Shown here: piece after piece, positions 1 through 10,374 of the stretch
Layout: each line of letters opens with the position of its first letter
Position numbering within the stretch: position 1 is the stretch's first letter
Assembly (NCBI GenBank): GCA_008711135.1
Contig: VUAW01000002.1
Location: 341,950-405,949 of the forward strand
Reading direction: 5' to 3'
DNA length: 64,000 bases
DNA from: Rhodobacteraceae bacterium LNNU 3342
Lineage (GTDB): Bacteria; Pseudomonadota; Alphaproteobacteria; Rhodobacterales; Rhodobacteraceae
The notes under the pieces: model-generated
Told to the model about the DNA's origin: nothing
Seen by the model: the letters and a program-made list of their open reading frames with translations, nothing else
Database searches by the model: none
Program-made: the position numbers and the translations under genes

Positions 1-2
1 AG

Positions 3-1454
3 GTGCAATGCGCCGTTTCCCCCGGCCTGCCCGCGTTTTCCATCGTGGGCCTGCCCGACAAGGCCGTGTCAGAGGCGCGGGAACGGGTACGTTCGGCACT
101 GTCCTCGATGGCCATTGCCTTGCCAGCCAAACGGATCACCGTTAACCTTTCGCCCGCCGACCTGCCTAAGGAGGGTTCGCATTTCGACCTGCCGGTGGCG
201 CTCGCGCTGCTGGCGGCGCTGGATATCGTGCCGAGAGAGGCGGTCGAACAGGTCGTGGCGCTTGGGGAACTGTCGCTGGACGGCAAGCTGATGCCGGTCG
301 TGGGCGCCCTGCCCGCCGCGCTGGCTGCCGCCGAGGATGACCGCGCCCTGCTGTGCCCCAAGGCCTGCGGGGCAGAGGCTGCATGGGTCGCCGCCACACA
401 GGTCCTTGGCGCCGCGACGCTGGCCGAGGTCGTGCGGCATTTTACCGGCCAGATGGCACTGCCCGCCGCCCGACCCGGAGAGATCGCCGCGCCCCCGGCC
501 CAGCGCGACCTGCGCGACGTGAAGGGGCAGGAACGGGCCAAGCGGGCACTGGAAATCGCCGCCGCGGGCCGACACCACCTGCTGCTGGTCGGGCCGCCCG
601 GGTCGGGCAAATCCATGCTCGCCTCGCGCTTGCCGGGCCTGCTGCCGCCCCTGACGGCAGCCGAAGCACTGGAAACCTCGATGATCCATTCGCTCAGCGG
701 GTTGCTGAGCGAGGGCGGTATCTCCCGCCAGCGCCCGTTCCGGGAACCGCATCATACGGCCTCCACCGTCGCCATTGTCGGCGGCGGGCGCGGAGCTAAG
801 CCGGGGGAGATCTCGCTTGCCCATAACGGGGTGCTGTTCCTGGACGAATTCCCGGAATTCCCACGTTCGGTGCTCGACACGCTGCGCCAGCCGATCGAGA
901 CGGGGGAAGTCATGGTGTCGCGCGCCAACGCGCATGTCCGCTATCCCAGCCAGTTCCTGCTGGTGGCGGCGGCGAATCCTTGCAAATGCGGCTTCATGAC
1001 GGAACCCTCCCGCGCCTGCGCCAAGGCGCCCAAGTGCGGGGCGGATTACCTTGGCCGGATATCTGGCCCGCTGCTCGACCGGTTCGACCTGCGTGTCGAG
1101 GTGCCGCCGGTTGCCTTCAGCGATCTGGACTTGCCGCCCACCGGCGACAGTTCGGCCGAGGTCGGGGCCCGGGTCGCCGCCGCCCGCGATCTTCAGGCCG
1201 CGCGGTTCGCGGGGACGACCGCCCGCGTCAACGCCGATGCCGAGGGTCGCCTGCTGGAAGACATCGCCACCCCTGACGCCGAGGGCCGGACGCTCCTGAA
1301 TCTTGTCGCGGAACGCTTTGGCCTCTCGGCGCGGGGCTATCACCGGGTGCTGCGGGTGGCGCGCACGATCGCCGATCTGGACGGATCGGACGCCGTGCGC
1401 CAGCCCCATGTGGCCGAGGCGGTAAGCTTCCGTCTCTCCACCCCCGGGATCTAG
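3..1454 (+). CDS. comM: YifB/ComM family Mg-chelatase-like AAA+ ATPase (5' end outside window)
   Basis: Cytoplasmic AAA+ ATPase of the ComM/YifB family, which in naturally transformable bacteria acts as a helicase promoting branch migration of incoming DNA. The visible 483 residues hold the N-terminal chelatase-like domain, a Walker A GPPGSGKS at about residues 197-204, a Walker B ending LDEF near 280, a cysteine-rich insert (CKCG ... CAKAPKCG, about 327-345) and the C-terminal Mg-chelatase domain. The apparent GTG start at base 3 is not the real start: family members have about 25-30 more residues before the SPGLPAF motif, so the gene begins left of the window. The stop overlaps the convergent gshB stop by 4 bp. 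Confidence 0.93.
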   Translation: MQCAVSPGLPAFSIVGLPDKAVSEARERVRSALSSMAIALPAKRITVNLSPADLPKEGSHFDLPVALALLAALDIVPREAVEQVVALGELSLDGKLMPVVGALPAALAAAEDDRALLCPKACGAEAAWVAATQVLGAATLAEVVRHFTGQMALPAARPGEIAAPPAQRDLRDVKGQERAKRALEIAAAGRHHLLLVGPPGSGKSMLASRLPGLLPPLTAAEALETSMIHSLSGLLSEGGISRQRPFREPHHTASTVAIVGGGRGAKPGEISLAHNGVLFLDEFPEFPRSVLDTLRQPIETGEVMVSRANAHVRYPSQFLLVAAANPCKCGFMTEPSRACAKAPKCGADYLGRISGPLLDRFDLRVEVPPVAFSDLDLPPTGDSSAEVGARVAAARDLQAARFAGTTARVNADAEGRLLEDIATPDAEGRTLLNLVAERFGLSARGYHRVLRVARTIADLDGSDAVRQPHVAEAVSFRLSTPGI

Positions 1455-2392
1455 GCGCGCTTGGCTTCGATCGCCTCCCAGATCCGGGCGGCGACGTTGA
1501 TGCCGTCGAACCGCTCCAGTTCCTGAATGCCGGTGGGCGAGGTCACGTTGATTTCCGTCAGGTAGTCGCCGATCACGTCGATGCCGACAAATATCTGCCC
1601 CTTTTCCCGCAGGACCGGGCCGATGGTGGCGCATATTTCCCGGTCACGGTCGGTCAGCGCGACCTTTTCCGGACGGCCGCCGACATGCATGTTCGATCGG
1701 GTCTCACCCTCGGCCGGGACGCGATTGATGGCACCGACTGGTTCCCCGTCCACCAGGATCACGCGCTTGTCGCCCTTGGATACCGCAGGCAGGAACTTCT
1801 GCACGATCAGCGGCTCGCGCGAGAAACCCGTGAAAAGTTCGTGCAGGGCGGCCAGATTGCGGTCGTTCGGGTCCAGCCGGAAGACCCCGGCCCCGCCGTT
1901 GCCGTAAAGCGGCTTCAGGATGACATCGCCATGGGCCTGCTTGAAGTCGCGGATCGTTGCCAGATCCCGCGCGATCGCGGTCGGCGGCGTCAGGTCCGCA
2001 AAGCGCAGGACCAGCAGTTTTTCAGGCGAGTTGCGGACCCAGAAGGGATCGTTGACCACCAGCGTCCCCGGGTGGATCATTTCCAGCAGGTGGGTCGTGG
2101 TGATATAGGCCATGTCGAACGGCGGGTCCTGGCGCAGCCAGACCACATCCCAATCGGCCAGATCGACTTCCTGCTCCTCTCCCAGTGTGAAATGGTCGCC
2201 CTGCATGCGCCGGACGGTCAGCGGCCAGCCGCGGGCGATGACGCGGCCTTCGCGGAAGGCAAGCCGATCAGGAGTATAATAGAACAGCTCGTGCCCGCGG
2301 GCCTGCGCCTCTTCGGCAATGCGGAACGTGCTGTCGGCGTTGATGTTGACCGATCCGATCGGATCCATCTGGAACGCAATTTTGAGGCCCAT
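1451..2392 (-). CDS. gshB: Glutathione synthase
   Basis: Joins gamma-glutamylcysteine and glycine with ATP to make glutathione, the second step of the pathway, in the cytoplasm. The 313-residue length and the N-terminal MDPIGSVN motif fit the prokaryotic GshB family. The ATP-grasp fold is marked by [14 protein letters not shown] at about residues 158-171 and by the C-terminal INVTSPTG motif that binds substrate and metal. No gshA lies next to it here. It runs leftward, convergent with the ComM-type gene, and sits downstream of yraN with a 57-bp gap, so it may be part of the rsmI-yraN-gshB transcript, an order common in Rhodobacterales. Confidence 0.95.
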   Translation of the reverse strand: MGLKIAFQMDPIGSVNINADSTFRIAEEAQARGHELFYYTPDRLAFREGRVIARGWPLTVRRMQGDHFTLGEEQEVDLADWDVVWLRQDPPFDMAYITTTHLLEMIHPGTLVVNDPFWVRNSPEKLLVLRFADLTPPTAIARDLATIRDFKQAHGDVILKPLYGNGGAGVFRLDPNDRNLAALHELFTGFSREPLIVQKFLPAVSKGDKRVILVDGEPVGAINRVPAEGETRSNMHVGGRPEKVALTDRDREICATIGPVLREKGQIFVGIDVIGDYLTEINVTSPTGIQELERFDGINVAARIWEAIEAKRA

Positions 2393-2449
2393 GGGATGCT
2401 CCTTTTCCTGCGCCCTTGATGAAACGCCGCGCCGGGGATTGCAATTCCC

Positions 2450-2803
2450 TCAGGCGCTCAGCGCGTCCCGGATGATTTCTATCCGGCCTATGGCATCCAC
2501 CAGAGCCACGTCAAAGCGCATGGCGGTGTCCATCGAAAGCCCCGCTCGCATCAGGTATTCCGCCGCCGCGGACTGGATGCGCGCCACCTGCCGCGGACCG
2601 AGCCGTTCGGCCGCGCGGGCATGGCTGCGGCTTTTCTTGACCTCGACAAAGATCAGTCCCTCGGCATCCCGGGCGATGATGTCGATCTCTCCGCCCCGGC
2701 CCCGCCAGCGCAGGGCGAGGATCGTGTCCCCGCCCTCCTCGTAATGCCTTGCCACCGCCGCCTCGGCCGAGGCGCCAGCGTGGTAGGAGACGAGTCCGCT
2801 CAT
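2450..2803 (-). CDS. YraN family (UPF0102) endonuclease-like protein
   Basis: A 117-residue member of UPF0102/YraN. The fold is that of Holliday-junction-resolvase-like nucleases, and the conserved acidic/lysine set is visible as GEIDIIA (D41) and VEVKK (E54, K56), the D-ExK arrangement of this nuclease superfamily. The cellular role is not established. The start codon overlaps the rsmI stop by 4 bp (ATGA), so translation is probably coupled to rsmI; the rsmI-yraN pairing is widely conserved in proteobacteria. Confidence 0.9.
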   Translation of the reverse strand: MSGLVSYHAGASAEAAVARHYEEGGDTILALRWRGRGGEIDIIARDAEGLIFVEVKKSRSHARAAERLGPRQVARIQSAAAEYLMRAGLSMDTAMRFDVALVDAIGRIEIIRDALSA

Positions 2804-3690
2804 TCCGGCTCGCCCAGGCTCAGCGCGGCCTGATAGACCTGCCGGCGCGGCAGGCCCAGCATCTCGGCCACATGGCTTATGGCGTCCTTGCGCGACATGT
2901 CCTGCATCGCGTTCCGCAAGGCATCCTCAAGGCTTTCGGCAGTGACGGTGGTGCCGCGGGCGCGGTCTACCAGCACAACGATTTCGCCCTTCAGGGGACG
3001 GTCGGCAAGATCCTGTGCAAGTTGGCCCAATGGGGCGCGCAGGATTTCCTCGAACCGCTTGGTAAGTTCGCGACAGACCACGGCATCGCGGTCGGGGCCC
3101 ATGACCTCTGCCAGTTCGGCTAGGAAACGGGCCACCCGTTTGGGGGATTCGTAAAAGACCAGCGTGGCGGGAACGGCGGCGGCCTCTTCCATCCAGCGCT
3201 GCCGGGCGCCGGATTGGGCCGGGGCAAAGCCTGCGAAATAGAACCGGTCCGTTGGCAGCCCCGCCACCGTCAGCGCCGCCAGCACTGCAGAGGCGCCGGG
3301 CGCGGCAAAGACCGCATGCCCCTCGGCCACCGCTGCGCGCGACAGCTGATACCCCGGATCGGCCACCAGCGGCGTTCCCGCCTCGGACGCATAGGCGACC
3401 GTCTGTCCGTCGGCCAACGCCCGCATCAGCCGGGGCCGCGCCGTTTCGCCGTTATGATCATGATAGGCAACGATCTGGCGGCCACGCAGGTCGATTCCGT
3501 GGATTTCCATCAGGTGGCGCAGCGTGCGCGTATCCTCTGCCGCCAGCACGTCCGCGGCCGCGAGGATGTCGAGCGCCCGCAGCGTGATATCGCGGGCGGC
3601 CCCGATTGGGGTGGAAACGAAATAAAGACCCTGCGGCAATGGCCCCTGCTGCCGCGCCCCGCGCGGGTCCGGATGTGCTTCGCTCTGCAT
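2800..3690 (-). CDS. rsmI: 16S rRNA (cytidine(1402)-2'-O)-methyltransferase RsmI
   Basis: SAM-dependent enzyme that methylates the 2'-OH of C1402 in the decoding centre of 16S rRNA. The N-terminal GLYFVSTPIG (about residues 21-30), AEDTR (51-55) and EAGTPLVADPGY motifs are diagnostic of this tetrapyrrole-methylase-fold family. I place the start at the ATG at 3690 (296 residues); the frame stays open further upstream to 4029, but that extension is antisense to the next gene and lacks family similarity. It is divergent from the LpoA-like lipoprotein gene and leads the rsmI-yraN-gshB string; rsmI and a LpoA-type gene face each other in many proteobacteria. Confidence 0.93.
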   Translation of the reverse strand: MQSEAHPDPRGARQQGPLPQGLYFVSTPIGAARDITLRALDILAAADVLAAEDTRTLRHLMEIHGIDLRGRQIVAYHDHNGETARPRLMRALADGQTVAYASEAGTPLVADPGYQLSRAAVAEGHAVFAAPGASAVLAALTVAGLPTDRFYFAGFAPAQSGARQRWMEEAAAVPATLVFYESPKRVARFLAELAEVMGPDRDAVVCRELTKRFEEILRAPLGQLAQDLADRPLKGEIVVLVDRARGTTVTAESLEDALRNAMQDMSRKDAISHVAEMLGLPRRQVYQAALSLGEPE

Positions 3691-3775
3691 GGAACCAACC
3701 TCTGCCAAGTTTACTTCAAGATGATGGAAGCTTAGGCTTTTGCAGATGATCCGAACAGGGACAGCGAGGTATTCC

Positions 3776-4951
3776 ATGAACTCCATTATAGACCTGGCGC
3801 GCAGGCATGCCGCCAAGGTGGTTCTGTCAGTCGCCGCGTTGTGGCTGGCCGCATGTGATCCGGTCGGCCCGCTCGCCTCGGCCGAAGGGCCGCAGGTGGA
3901 TCGCAACGCCCCCGTGCCGGTGGCACTTCTGATACCTGGGGGGTCAGGCCAAGCCAGTGACCAGTTGCTTGCGCGGAGCCTTGAAAACGCCGCGCGCATG
4001 GCCATTAACGATCTTGGCGGGGTCCGCATCGACCTGCGGGTCTACAATACCGGCGGGCAGGCCGCGCAGGCCGCGACCGTCGCCACGCAGGCGGTGGACG
4101 AAGGCGCGCAGATCATCCTGGGCCCGGTTTTCGGCGGCGAGGCGAATGCGGTAGGCAATGCCGTTGCCGGTCGCAACATCAACGTCCTGGCGTTTTCGAA
4201 CAATACCGACATCGCCGGGGGCAATGTCTTTGTTCTGGGTCATACCTTCCAGAACAGCGCTGATCGTCTTGTGCGTTATGCCGCGCGTCAGGGTCGGGAT
4301 GACATCCTGATCGTGCATGAACGCAATCCCGCGGGTGATGCCGGCCGCCGCGCCATCGAACAGGCAATCAGCGCCAGCAGCGCCCGTCTGGCTGGGGTGG
4401 AGTCATTTGAATTCTCGCAGAACGGGGTGATCCAGGCGATGCCGCGGATCTCTGCGGCGGCCAATGCGGCCGATGCGGTGTTCCTGACGGCCGATACCGC
4501 CGGCGCGCTGCCGCTGCTGACGCAGCTTATGCCGGAAAACGGTGTGGACCCGGCGGTGACGCAGTACATCGGCCTGACCCGCTGGGACATCCCTCAAGCG
4601 ACGCTGTCGCTGCCGGGCGTTCAGGGCGGATGGTTCGCGATGCCAGACCCGGCGCTGAACCGCCAGTTTGAGGCCCGCTATACCTCGGCCTATGGCAACG
4701 CGCCGCACCCGATCGCGGCCTTGGCCTATGACGGCATCGCGGCCATCGGCGCGGCAGTGCGTTCGGGCAACCCCAATGCGCTGACCCGCGCCGGCCTGAC
4801 ACAGTCGCAGGGCTATGTCGGCGTGAATGGTGTCTTCCGTCTGCGGCCGGATGGGACTAATGAACGGGGGCTGGCTGTCGCCCAGATCCGCAATAACGAG
4901 GTGGTCGTCATTGACCCTGCCCCAAGGAGCTTCAGCGGCGCGGGTTCCTGA
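3776..4951 (+). CDS. LpoA-like penicillin-binding protein activator lipoprotein
   Basis: A 391-residue lipoprotein with a periplasmic-binding-protein type I fold, similar to the Leu/Ile/Val-binding and LpoA families; LpoA in enterics is an outer-membrane activator of PBP1A, and this is the probable though untested role. The ATG at 3776 (MNSIIDLARR) is preferred over the TTG at 3740 because it is preceded by a purine-rich stretch and gives a proper lipoprotein signal ending LAAC with Cys27. The PBP fold starts at PVPVALLIPGG. The gene is divergent from rsmI across 85 bp and its 3' end overlaps the start of glnD. Confidence 0.83.
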   Translation: MNSIIDLARRHAAKVVLSVAALWLAACDPVGPLASAEGPQVDRNAPVPVALLIPGGSGQASDQLLARSLENAARMAINDLGGVRIDLRVYNTGGQAAQAATVATQAVDEGAQIILGPVFGGEANAVGNAVAGRNINVLAFSNNTDIAGGNVFVLGHTFQNSADRLVRYAARQGRDDILIVHERNPAGDAGRRAIEQAISASSARLAGVESFEFSQNGVIQAMPRISAAANAADAVFLTADTAGALPLLTQLMPENGVDPAVTQYIGLTRWDIPQATLSLPGVQGGWFAMPDPALNRQFEARYTSAYGNAPHPIAALAYDGIAAIGAAVRSGNPNALTRAGLTQSQGYVGVNGVFRLRPDGTNERGLAVAQIRNNEVVVIDPAPRSFSGAGS

Positions 4952-7715
4952 CCCCGCCCCTGCCAACACCGCGGCGTCGGAACTTATTCCGGCGTCGCAA
5001 GTCATCGACATCGACGCCTTGCGTGAGGCTTTGGTCACCGCTTTGACCGGGGCCACCGACGCCCGCGAGGCCCGCGCCGTGACTGTTTCCCATCTGGACG
5101 CGGCCCGCCGCCAAGGCGTGAAGCGGCTGGAGGAAGCCTTCCGTGCCCAGCCCCATGCCTCTCGCGCACTGGTCCTGTCGCAGTCGCTTCTGATGGACGC
5201 GGTGGTCATGCTGGCGTTCGAGGTCGCGAGCCGCCACATCCATCCTCTTGCCTCGCCGACCGAGGCGGAACGGATCGCGGTGCTGGCTGTGGGTGGCTAT
5301 GGCCGCGCCGAAATGGCGCCCCATTCCGACGTGGACCTGCTGTTCCTGACGCCCTACAAGGTCACCCCCTGGGCCGAGAGCGTGATCGAGACCATGCTCT
5401 ATATCCTCTGGGACCTGCGGCTGAAGGTCGGCCACGCCACCCGCACGGTCAAGGACTGCCTGCGCCTGGGCCGCGAGGATTACACCATCCGCACTGCCCT
5501 TCTGGAACACCGCTTCCTGGCCGGGCACGAGCCGCTGGCTGCCGACCTGAAGGAACGGCTGTGGTCCGACCTGTTCAGCGGCACGGGGAGCGAGTTCATC
5601 GAGGCCAAGCTGGCCGAGCGGGCCGCGCGCCACAAGAAGCAGGGCGGCCAGCGCTATGTGCTGGAACCCAATATCAAGGAAGGCAAGGGCGGGCTGCGCG
5701 ACCTGCAGACGCTTTACTGGATCGCCAAGTACCTCAACCGCGTGGAACGCGCGGCGCAGCTTGTCGATCTGGGCGTCTTCACCTCGGACGAATATCTGCG
5801 CTTCAACGCGGCGGAGACCTTCCTTTGGGCGATCCGCTGCCACCTGCACTTTATTGCCGGACGGGCCATGGACCAGCTGACCTTCGACCTGCAGGTCGAG
5901 GTAGCCGACCGCATGGGCTACAAGGACCATTCCGGGCGCCGCGCGGTCGAACATTTCATGCAGGACTACTTCCGCCATGCCACGCGGGTGGGTGAACTCA
6001 CGCGGATCTTCCTTGCCGCGCTGGAGGCCCGACACGTCAAGCGCGAGCCGATGCTGCTGGGCCTGTTCCGGCGCAAGCGCAAGGCGCGCGAGGGGTATGA
6101 GATCGTCCACAACCGCCTGACCGTGGCGGATGAAAAGCGCTTCCTGTCGGACAAGCTGAACCTGATCCGCATCTTCAATGAATCGCTGCGCACGGGGCTC
6201 TTGCTGCACCCGAACGCCATGCGGCTGATCGCGGCCAACCTGCACCTGATCGACGACGAGATGCGCGCCAACCGCGAGGCGACGCAAATCTTCGTGGACA
6301 TGCTGCTGAAATACGGCAACCCCGAACGCGCCCTGCGGCACATGAACGAGTTGGGCGTGCTGGCCGCCTTCATCCCGGAATTCGAACCGATCGTTGCGAT
6401 GATGCAGTTCAACGTCTACCATCACTACACGGTGGACGAACACACGATCCAGTGCATCTCGACCCTCGCCCAAATCGAACGGAACGAACTGGTCGAGGAA
6501 CTGCCCGTCGCGAGCCAGATCCTGGTGGAAGGCGTCAACCGCAAGGTGCTCTACGTTGCGCTGCTGCTGCACGACATCGGCAAGGGCCGGCCAGAGGATC
6601 ATTCCATCCTTGGCGCCCAGATCGCCCGCCGCGTGGCGCCCCGGCTGGGCCTGAGCCCCGAGGACAGCGAAACGGTGGAATGGCTGGTCCGTCATCACCT
6701 GCTGATGTCGGATATGGCGCAGAAGCGCGACATTTCCGATCCGCGAACCGTGCGGGATTTTGCCAAGGCAGTGAAGAACCGCAAGCGGCTGGACCTGCTG
6801 ACGGTGCTGACGGTCTGCGACATCCGCGGCGTTGGCCCTGGCACCTGGAACAACTGGAAGGCCATGCTGCTGCGGCAGCTTTACCGCGATACGGCCGAGG
6901 CGCTGGAGACGGGCCTTGAGGATCTAAACCGTGAAAAGCGCGAGGATGAGGCCAAGCGCGCCCTGCGCGATGCCCTCTCCGATTGGGACCGCAAGGATGT
7001 GCGCGCGGAAACCGCCCGCCACTATGGCCCCTACTGGCAGGGGCTGAACACGGAAACGCAGGTGGTCTTTGCCAACCTGCTGCGCGGCATCCCCGATGAC
7101 GAGATCCGCATCGACCTGCACCCGGAGGAAGACCGCGATGCCACCCGCGCCTGTTTCGCGCTGGCCGATCATCCGGGCATCTTCTCGCGGCTCGCCGGGG
7201 CGCTGGCGCTGGTGGGGGCCAACGTGGTGGACGCGCGGACCTACACCTCCAAGGACGGGTATGCGACGGCGGTGTTCTGGATTCAGGACGCCGACGGTCG
7301 ACCGTATGAGGTCAGCCGCCTGCCCCGCCTGCGGCAGATGATCGAAAAGACCTTCCGTGGAGAGGTCGTGGCGCGCGAGGCGCTGAAGGACCGGGACAAG
7401 ATCAAGAAGCGCGAGCGGCAGTTCCGCTTTCCGACCTCCATCGCCTTCGACAACGAGGGGTCAGAGATCTACACGATCATTGAGGTCGATACCCGTGACC
7501 GCCCCGGCCTGCTTTATGACCTGACGCGGACGCTGGCGGCGAACAACATCTATATCGCCAGCGCCGTGATCGCGACCTATGGCGCGCAGGTGGTCGACAC
7601 CTTCTATGTCAAGGACATGTTCGGGCTGAAGCTGCATTCCCGTGCCCGCCAAGAAGCGTTGGACAAGAAGCTGCGGCAGGCGATTTCCGAAGGTGCCGAA
7701 AGGGCCCGCGCCTGA
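4911..7715 (+). CDS. glnD: PII uridylyltransferase / uridylyl-removing enzyme
   Basis: Bifunctional nitrogen sensor that uridylylates PII proteins when glutamine is low and removes UMP when it is high. Domains in order: nucleotidyltransferase with GGYGR at about 128-132 and the catalytic SDVDLL aspartates near 140-142; the PII-UTase helical region; an HD domain with HDIGKG near 554; two C-terminal ACT domains at about 750 and 860 that bind glutamine. The start is uncertain. I chose TTG at 4911 (934 residues) because GAGGTGG lies 6 bases before it and it limits overlap with the previous gene to 41 bp. In-frame ATGs at 4860, 4851 and 4827 would enlarge the overlap. The stop overlaps the murJ start by 1 bp. 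Confidence 0.95.
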   Translation: MTLPQGASAARVPDPAPANTAASELIPASQVIDIDALREALVTALTGATDAREARAVTVSHLDAARRQGVKRLEEAFRAQPHASRALVLSQSLLMDAVVMLAFEVASRHIHPLASPTEAERIAVLAVGGYGRAEMAPHSDVDLLFLTPYKVTPWAESVIETMLYILWDLRLKVGHATRTVKDCLRLGREDYTIRTALLEHRFLAGHEPLAADLKERLWSDLFSGTGSEFIEAKLAERAARHKKQGGQRYVLEPNIKEGKGGLRDLQTLYWIAKYLNRVERAAQLVDLGVFTSDEYLRFNAAETFLWAIRCHLHFIAGRAMDQLTFDLQVEVADRMGYKDHSGRRAVEHFMQDYFRHATRVGELTRIFLAALEARHVKREPMLLGLFRRKRKAREGYEIVHNRLTVADEKRFLSDKLNLIRIFNESLRTGLLLHPNAMRLIAANLHLIDDEMRANREATQIFVDMLLKYGNPERALRHMNELGVLAAFIPEFEPIVAMMQFNVYHHYTVDEHTIQCISTLAQIERNELVEELPVASQILVEGVNRKVLYVALLLHDIGKGRPEDHSILGAQIARRVAPRLGLSPEDSETVEWLVRHHLLMSDMAQKRDISDPRTVRDFAKAVKNRKRLDLLTVLTVCDIRGVGPGTWNNWKAMLLRQLYRDTAEALETGLEDLNREKREDEAKRALRDALSDWDRKDVRAETARHYGPYWQGLNTETQVVFANLLRGIPDDEIRIDLHPEEDRDATRACFALADHPGIFSRLAGALALVGANVVDARTYTSKDGYATAVFWIQDADGRPYEVSRLPRLRQMIEKTFRGEVVAREALKDRDKIKKRERQFRFPTSIAFDNEGSEIYTIIEVDTRDRPGLLYDLTRTLAANNIYIASAVIATYGAQVVDTFYVKDMFGLKLHSRARQEALDKKLRQAISEGAERARA

Positions 7716-9253
7716 TGCAGCCCATCCGACTGGTCAAGGGGTTCGTCACCGTCGGCGGCTGGACGCTGGGCAGCCGCATCGTGGGCTTTGTCCGCGACAT
7801 GATGATGGCCGCCTATCTTGGCACCGGCCCGGTGGCCGAGGCATTCTTTGTCGCCTTTTCGCTGCCCAACATGTTCCGCCGCTTCTTTGCCGAGGGCGCC
7901 TTCAACATGGCCTTCGTGCCCATGTTCGCCAAGAAGTACGAGGGCAAGGAGGACGCCGAAGGATTTGCCCGCGACGCCTACTGGGGCCTCGCCTCGGTCC
8001 TGATTGTCTTTACGCTGGTGGGCATGCTGGCGATGCCGCTCTTGGTGCTGGCCATGGCGGCTGGCTTCTGGGGGGATGAACGGTTCGACCTTGCGGTGGA
8101 CTTCGGGCTGATCTCTTTCCCCTATATCCTGTTTATCTCGCTGACAGCGCTGCTGTCTGGGGTGCTGAACGCAACCGGGCGGTTCATGGCAACGGCTGCG
8201 GTTCCCATCCTGATGAACGCGCTGTTCATCGCAGCGATCTGGCTTGCGCTGTGGCGGGACTGGCCGATGGGGACCACGTTGGCGTGGACGGTGCCGATCA
8301 CAGGCGTCGCGCAGCTTGGCATGACCTGGATCGCGGCGCGGCGGGCCGGGTTTTCCTTCCGCTTTCGCTGGCCCCGGCTGACGCCTGACCTGCGGCGGTT
8401 AGCCATCATTGCCGCCCCCGCAGTGCTGGCCGGCGGCGTCGTGCAGGTGAATCTGATCGTGGGGCGGCAGGTTGCGTCCTTTACCGAAGGGGCGATTGCC
8501 TGGCTGAACTATGCTGACCGGCTTTACCAGCTGCCGCTGGGGGTCGTGGGCATCGCGGTGGGCGTCGTGCTTCTGCCCGAACTGTCGCGCAAGCTGCGGG
8601 CGGGGGATAGCGCTGGCGGGCGCGCAAGCTTCAACCGTGCGACGGAATTTGCGCTGGCGCTGACGCTGCCGGCCGCGGTGGCGCTGGTTGTCATTGCGGT
8701 GCCGCTAGTGGCGGTCCTGTTCGGGCGCGGCGAATGGACGGGTACTGATACTCGCAACACGGCGATCGCGCTGGCGATCTATGGGGCGGGCTTGCCTGCC
8801 TTCGTGCTGCACAAGGTGCTTCAGCCGCTTTATTACGCCCGTGAAGACACCCGCAGCCCGTTCCGGTTCGCCGTGGTGTCGATGGTGGTGAACGCCGTGC
8901 TGGCTGTCGGGCTGATGCCGCTGATCGGCTTTGCCGCCGCAGCCCTGGGAACGACGCTGGCGGCCTGGGCAATGGTGGCGCAGCTTTGGCTTGGCAGCCG
9001 GGGGATGGGCGAAGCCGCGCAGTTCGACGACCGCTTCCGCGAACGGATCGGGCGGATCGTGCTGGCGGCCCTGCTGATGGGGGCGTGCCTGCTGGGTGGG
9101 GCAGCATTACTGGACCCGTGGCTGGCGGCGCCGGGGCTTCGGTATGCGGCGCTCGGGCTGTTGGTGGCGCTGGGCATCGTCAGCTACTTCGGGCTGGGGG
9201 CGCTGGTCGGGGCGTTTCGGGTTTCGGACTTCCGCACGGCGCTGCGGCGCTAG
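7715..9253 (+). CDS. murJ: Lipid II flippase MurJ (MviN)
   Basis: Integral membrane protein of the MOP/MATE superfamily that flips lipid II across the inner membrane for peptidoglycan synthesis. The 512 residues form about 14 hydrophobic segments, with the family hallmarks RIVGFVRD near residues 15-22, NMFRRFFAEGAFN near 50-62 and DRLYQLPLGV in the middle. The ATG overlaps the glnD TGA (TGATG), so the two are co-translated; the glnD-murJ-trpS order is frequent in alphaproteobacteria. Confidence 0.96.
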   Translation: MQPIRLVKGFVTVGGWTLGSRIVGFVRDMMMAAYLGTGPVAEAFFVAFSLPNMFRRFFAEGAFNMAFVPMFAKKYEGKEDAEGFARDAYWGLASVLIVFTLVGMLAMPLLVLAMAAGFWGDERFDLAVDFGLISFPYILFISLTALLSGVLNATGRFMATAAVPILMNALFIAAIWLALWRDWPMGTTLAWTVPITGVAQLGMTWIAARRAGFSFRFRWPRLTPDLRRLAIIAAPAVLAGGVVQVNLIVGRQVASFTEGAIAWLNYADRLYQLPLGVVGIAVGVVLLPELSRKLRAGDSAGGRASFNRATEFALALTLPAAVALVVIAVPLVAVLFGRGEWTGTDTRNTAIALAIYGAGLPAFVLHKVLQPLYYAREDTRSPFRFAVVSMVVNAVLAVGLMPLIGFAAAALGTTLAAWAMVAQLWLGSRGMGEAAQFDDRFRERIGRIVLAALLMGACLLGGAALLDPWLAAPGLRYAALGLLVALGIVSYFGLGALVGAFRVSDFRTALRR

Positions 9254-9270
9254 CCCCGCATTGACGGACC

Positions 9271-9302
9271 CTGCTCCCGGCGATAAGCCGGTGCAGCATT
9301 TT
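9271..9302 (+). terminator. Possible terminator after murJ
   Basis: An imperfect hairpin: CTGC ... CCGGC, loop GATAA, GCCGG ... GCAG, followed by CATTTTCC. It lies in the 65-bp gap between murJ and trpS. The inner 5-bp stem is perfect, but the outer 4-bp stem is reached through an asymmetric bulge and the T-run is only four bases, so it may be weak or only attenuate read-through into trpS. Confidence 0.4.
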
Positions 9303-9318
9303 CCAGATGGAGTTGATC

Positions 9319-10371
9319 ATGACGGAAGCGGTCCAAACGCCTCTCGTCGAAGCCACGCACAGCAAGCGCGTGTTTTCGGGCATCCAGCCCTCGGGCGGCC
9401 TGACGCTGGGCAATTACCTCGGCGCGTTGAAGCGCTTTGCCGAAGCGCAGAATCAGGGGATCGAGACGATCTATTGCATCGTCGATCTGCATGCCATCAC
9501 CGTCTGGCAAGACCCGGCGAAACTGCGGCAGGCCACGCGCGAACTGGCGGCAGGCTTCATCGCCAGTGGCGTCGATCCGGCGCGGTCGATCCTCTTCAAC
9601 CAAAGCCAGGTCGGCGCCCATGCCGAGCTTGCCTGGCTCTTCAACTGCGTCGCCCGCATGGGCTGGCTGAGCCGGATGACCCAGTTCAAGGACAAGGCCG
9701 GCAAGAACCGCGAAAACGCAAGCGTCGGGCTGTTCGCCTATCCCAACCTGATGGCTGCAGACATCATGGTCTATCACGCCACCCACGTCCCGGTGGGCGA
9801 GGATCAGAAGCAGCACCTGGAACTGACGCGCGACATCGCGATCAAGTTCAACAACGACTTTGGCGTGAACTTCTTCCCGGTGGTCGAACCGGTGATCGAA
9901 GGCGCGGCAACGCGTGTCATGAGCCTGCGCGACGGCACCAAGAAGATGTCCAAGTCCGATCCTTCGGATCAAAGCCGGATCAACCTGACGGACGATGCCG
10001 ATGCCATCGCCCAGAAGATCCGCAAGGCCAAGACCGATGCCGAACCCCTGCCCGAAACCCCCGAGGGGCTTGAGGGCCGGCCCGAAGCGCGCAACCTCGT
10101 CAACATCTATGCCGCGCTGTCGGACAAGACGCAGGCAGAGGTGCTGGCGGAATACGCGGGCCAAGGCTTTGGCGCCTTCAAGCCGGCGCTGGCGGATCTT
10201 GCCGTGTCGAGCCTGACCCCGATCAGCGATGAGATGCAGCGCCTGCTGCAGGATGTGGGCGAAATCGACCGGATCCTTGGCGAAGGCGCAGAACGTGCAG
10301 ATGCCATCGCCCGCCCGATCCTGGAACAGACCTACGAGATCGTCGGCATGGTCCGGTCGCGCAGGGGCTGA
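9319..10371 (+). CDS. trpS: Tryptophanyl-tRNA synthetase
   Basis: Class I aminoacyl-tRNA synthetase charging tRNA-Trp. The nucleotide-binding HIGH-type signature reads [13 protein letters not shown] and the second signature is KKMSKSD. The ATG at 9319 is chosen over the ATG at 9307 because GATGGAG sits 6 bases upstream of it, giving 350 residues, a usual length. It follows murJ by 65 bp across a weak hairpin and precedes a hypothetical membrane protein gene by 3 bp. Confidence 0.96.
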   Translation: MTEAVQTPLVEATHSKRVFSGIQPSGGLTLGNYLGALKRFAEAQNQGIETIYCIVDLHAITVWQDPAKLRQATRELAAGFIASGVDPARSILFNQSQVGAHAELAWLFNCVARMGWLSRMTQFKDKAGKNRENASVGLFAYPNLMAADIMVYHATHVPVGEDQKQHLELTRDIAIKFNNDFGVNFFPVVEPVIEGAATRVMSLRDGTKKMSKSDPSDQSRINLTDDADAIAQKIRKAKTDAEPLPETPEGLEGRPEARNLVNIYAALSDKTQAEVLAEYAGQGFGAFKPALADLAVSSLTPISDEMQRLLQDVGEIDRILGEGAERADAIARPILEQTYEIVGMVRSRRG

Positions 10372-10374
10372 CGA

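Noticed and set aside
69..1634. Long minus-strand open frame of 521 codons opposite the ComM-type gene
   Set aside because: It is the antisense shadow of a clear ATPase gene in high-GC DNA, full of Arg/Gly/His, with no family motif.
4932..6698. 588-codon minus-strand frame opposite glnD
   Set aside because: Antisense to a gene with intact nucleotidyltransferase motifs; Gln/His/Arg-rich composition typical of shadow frames.
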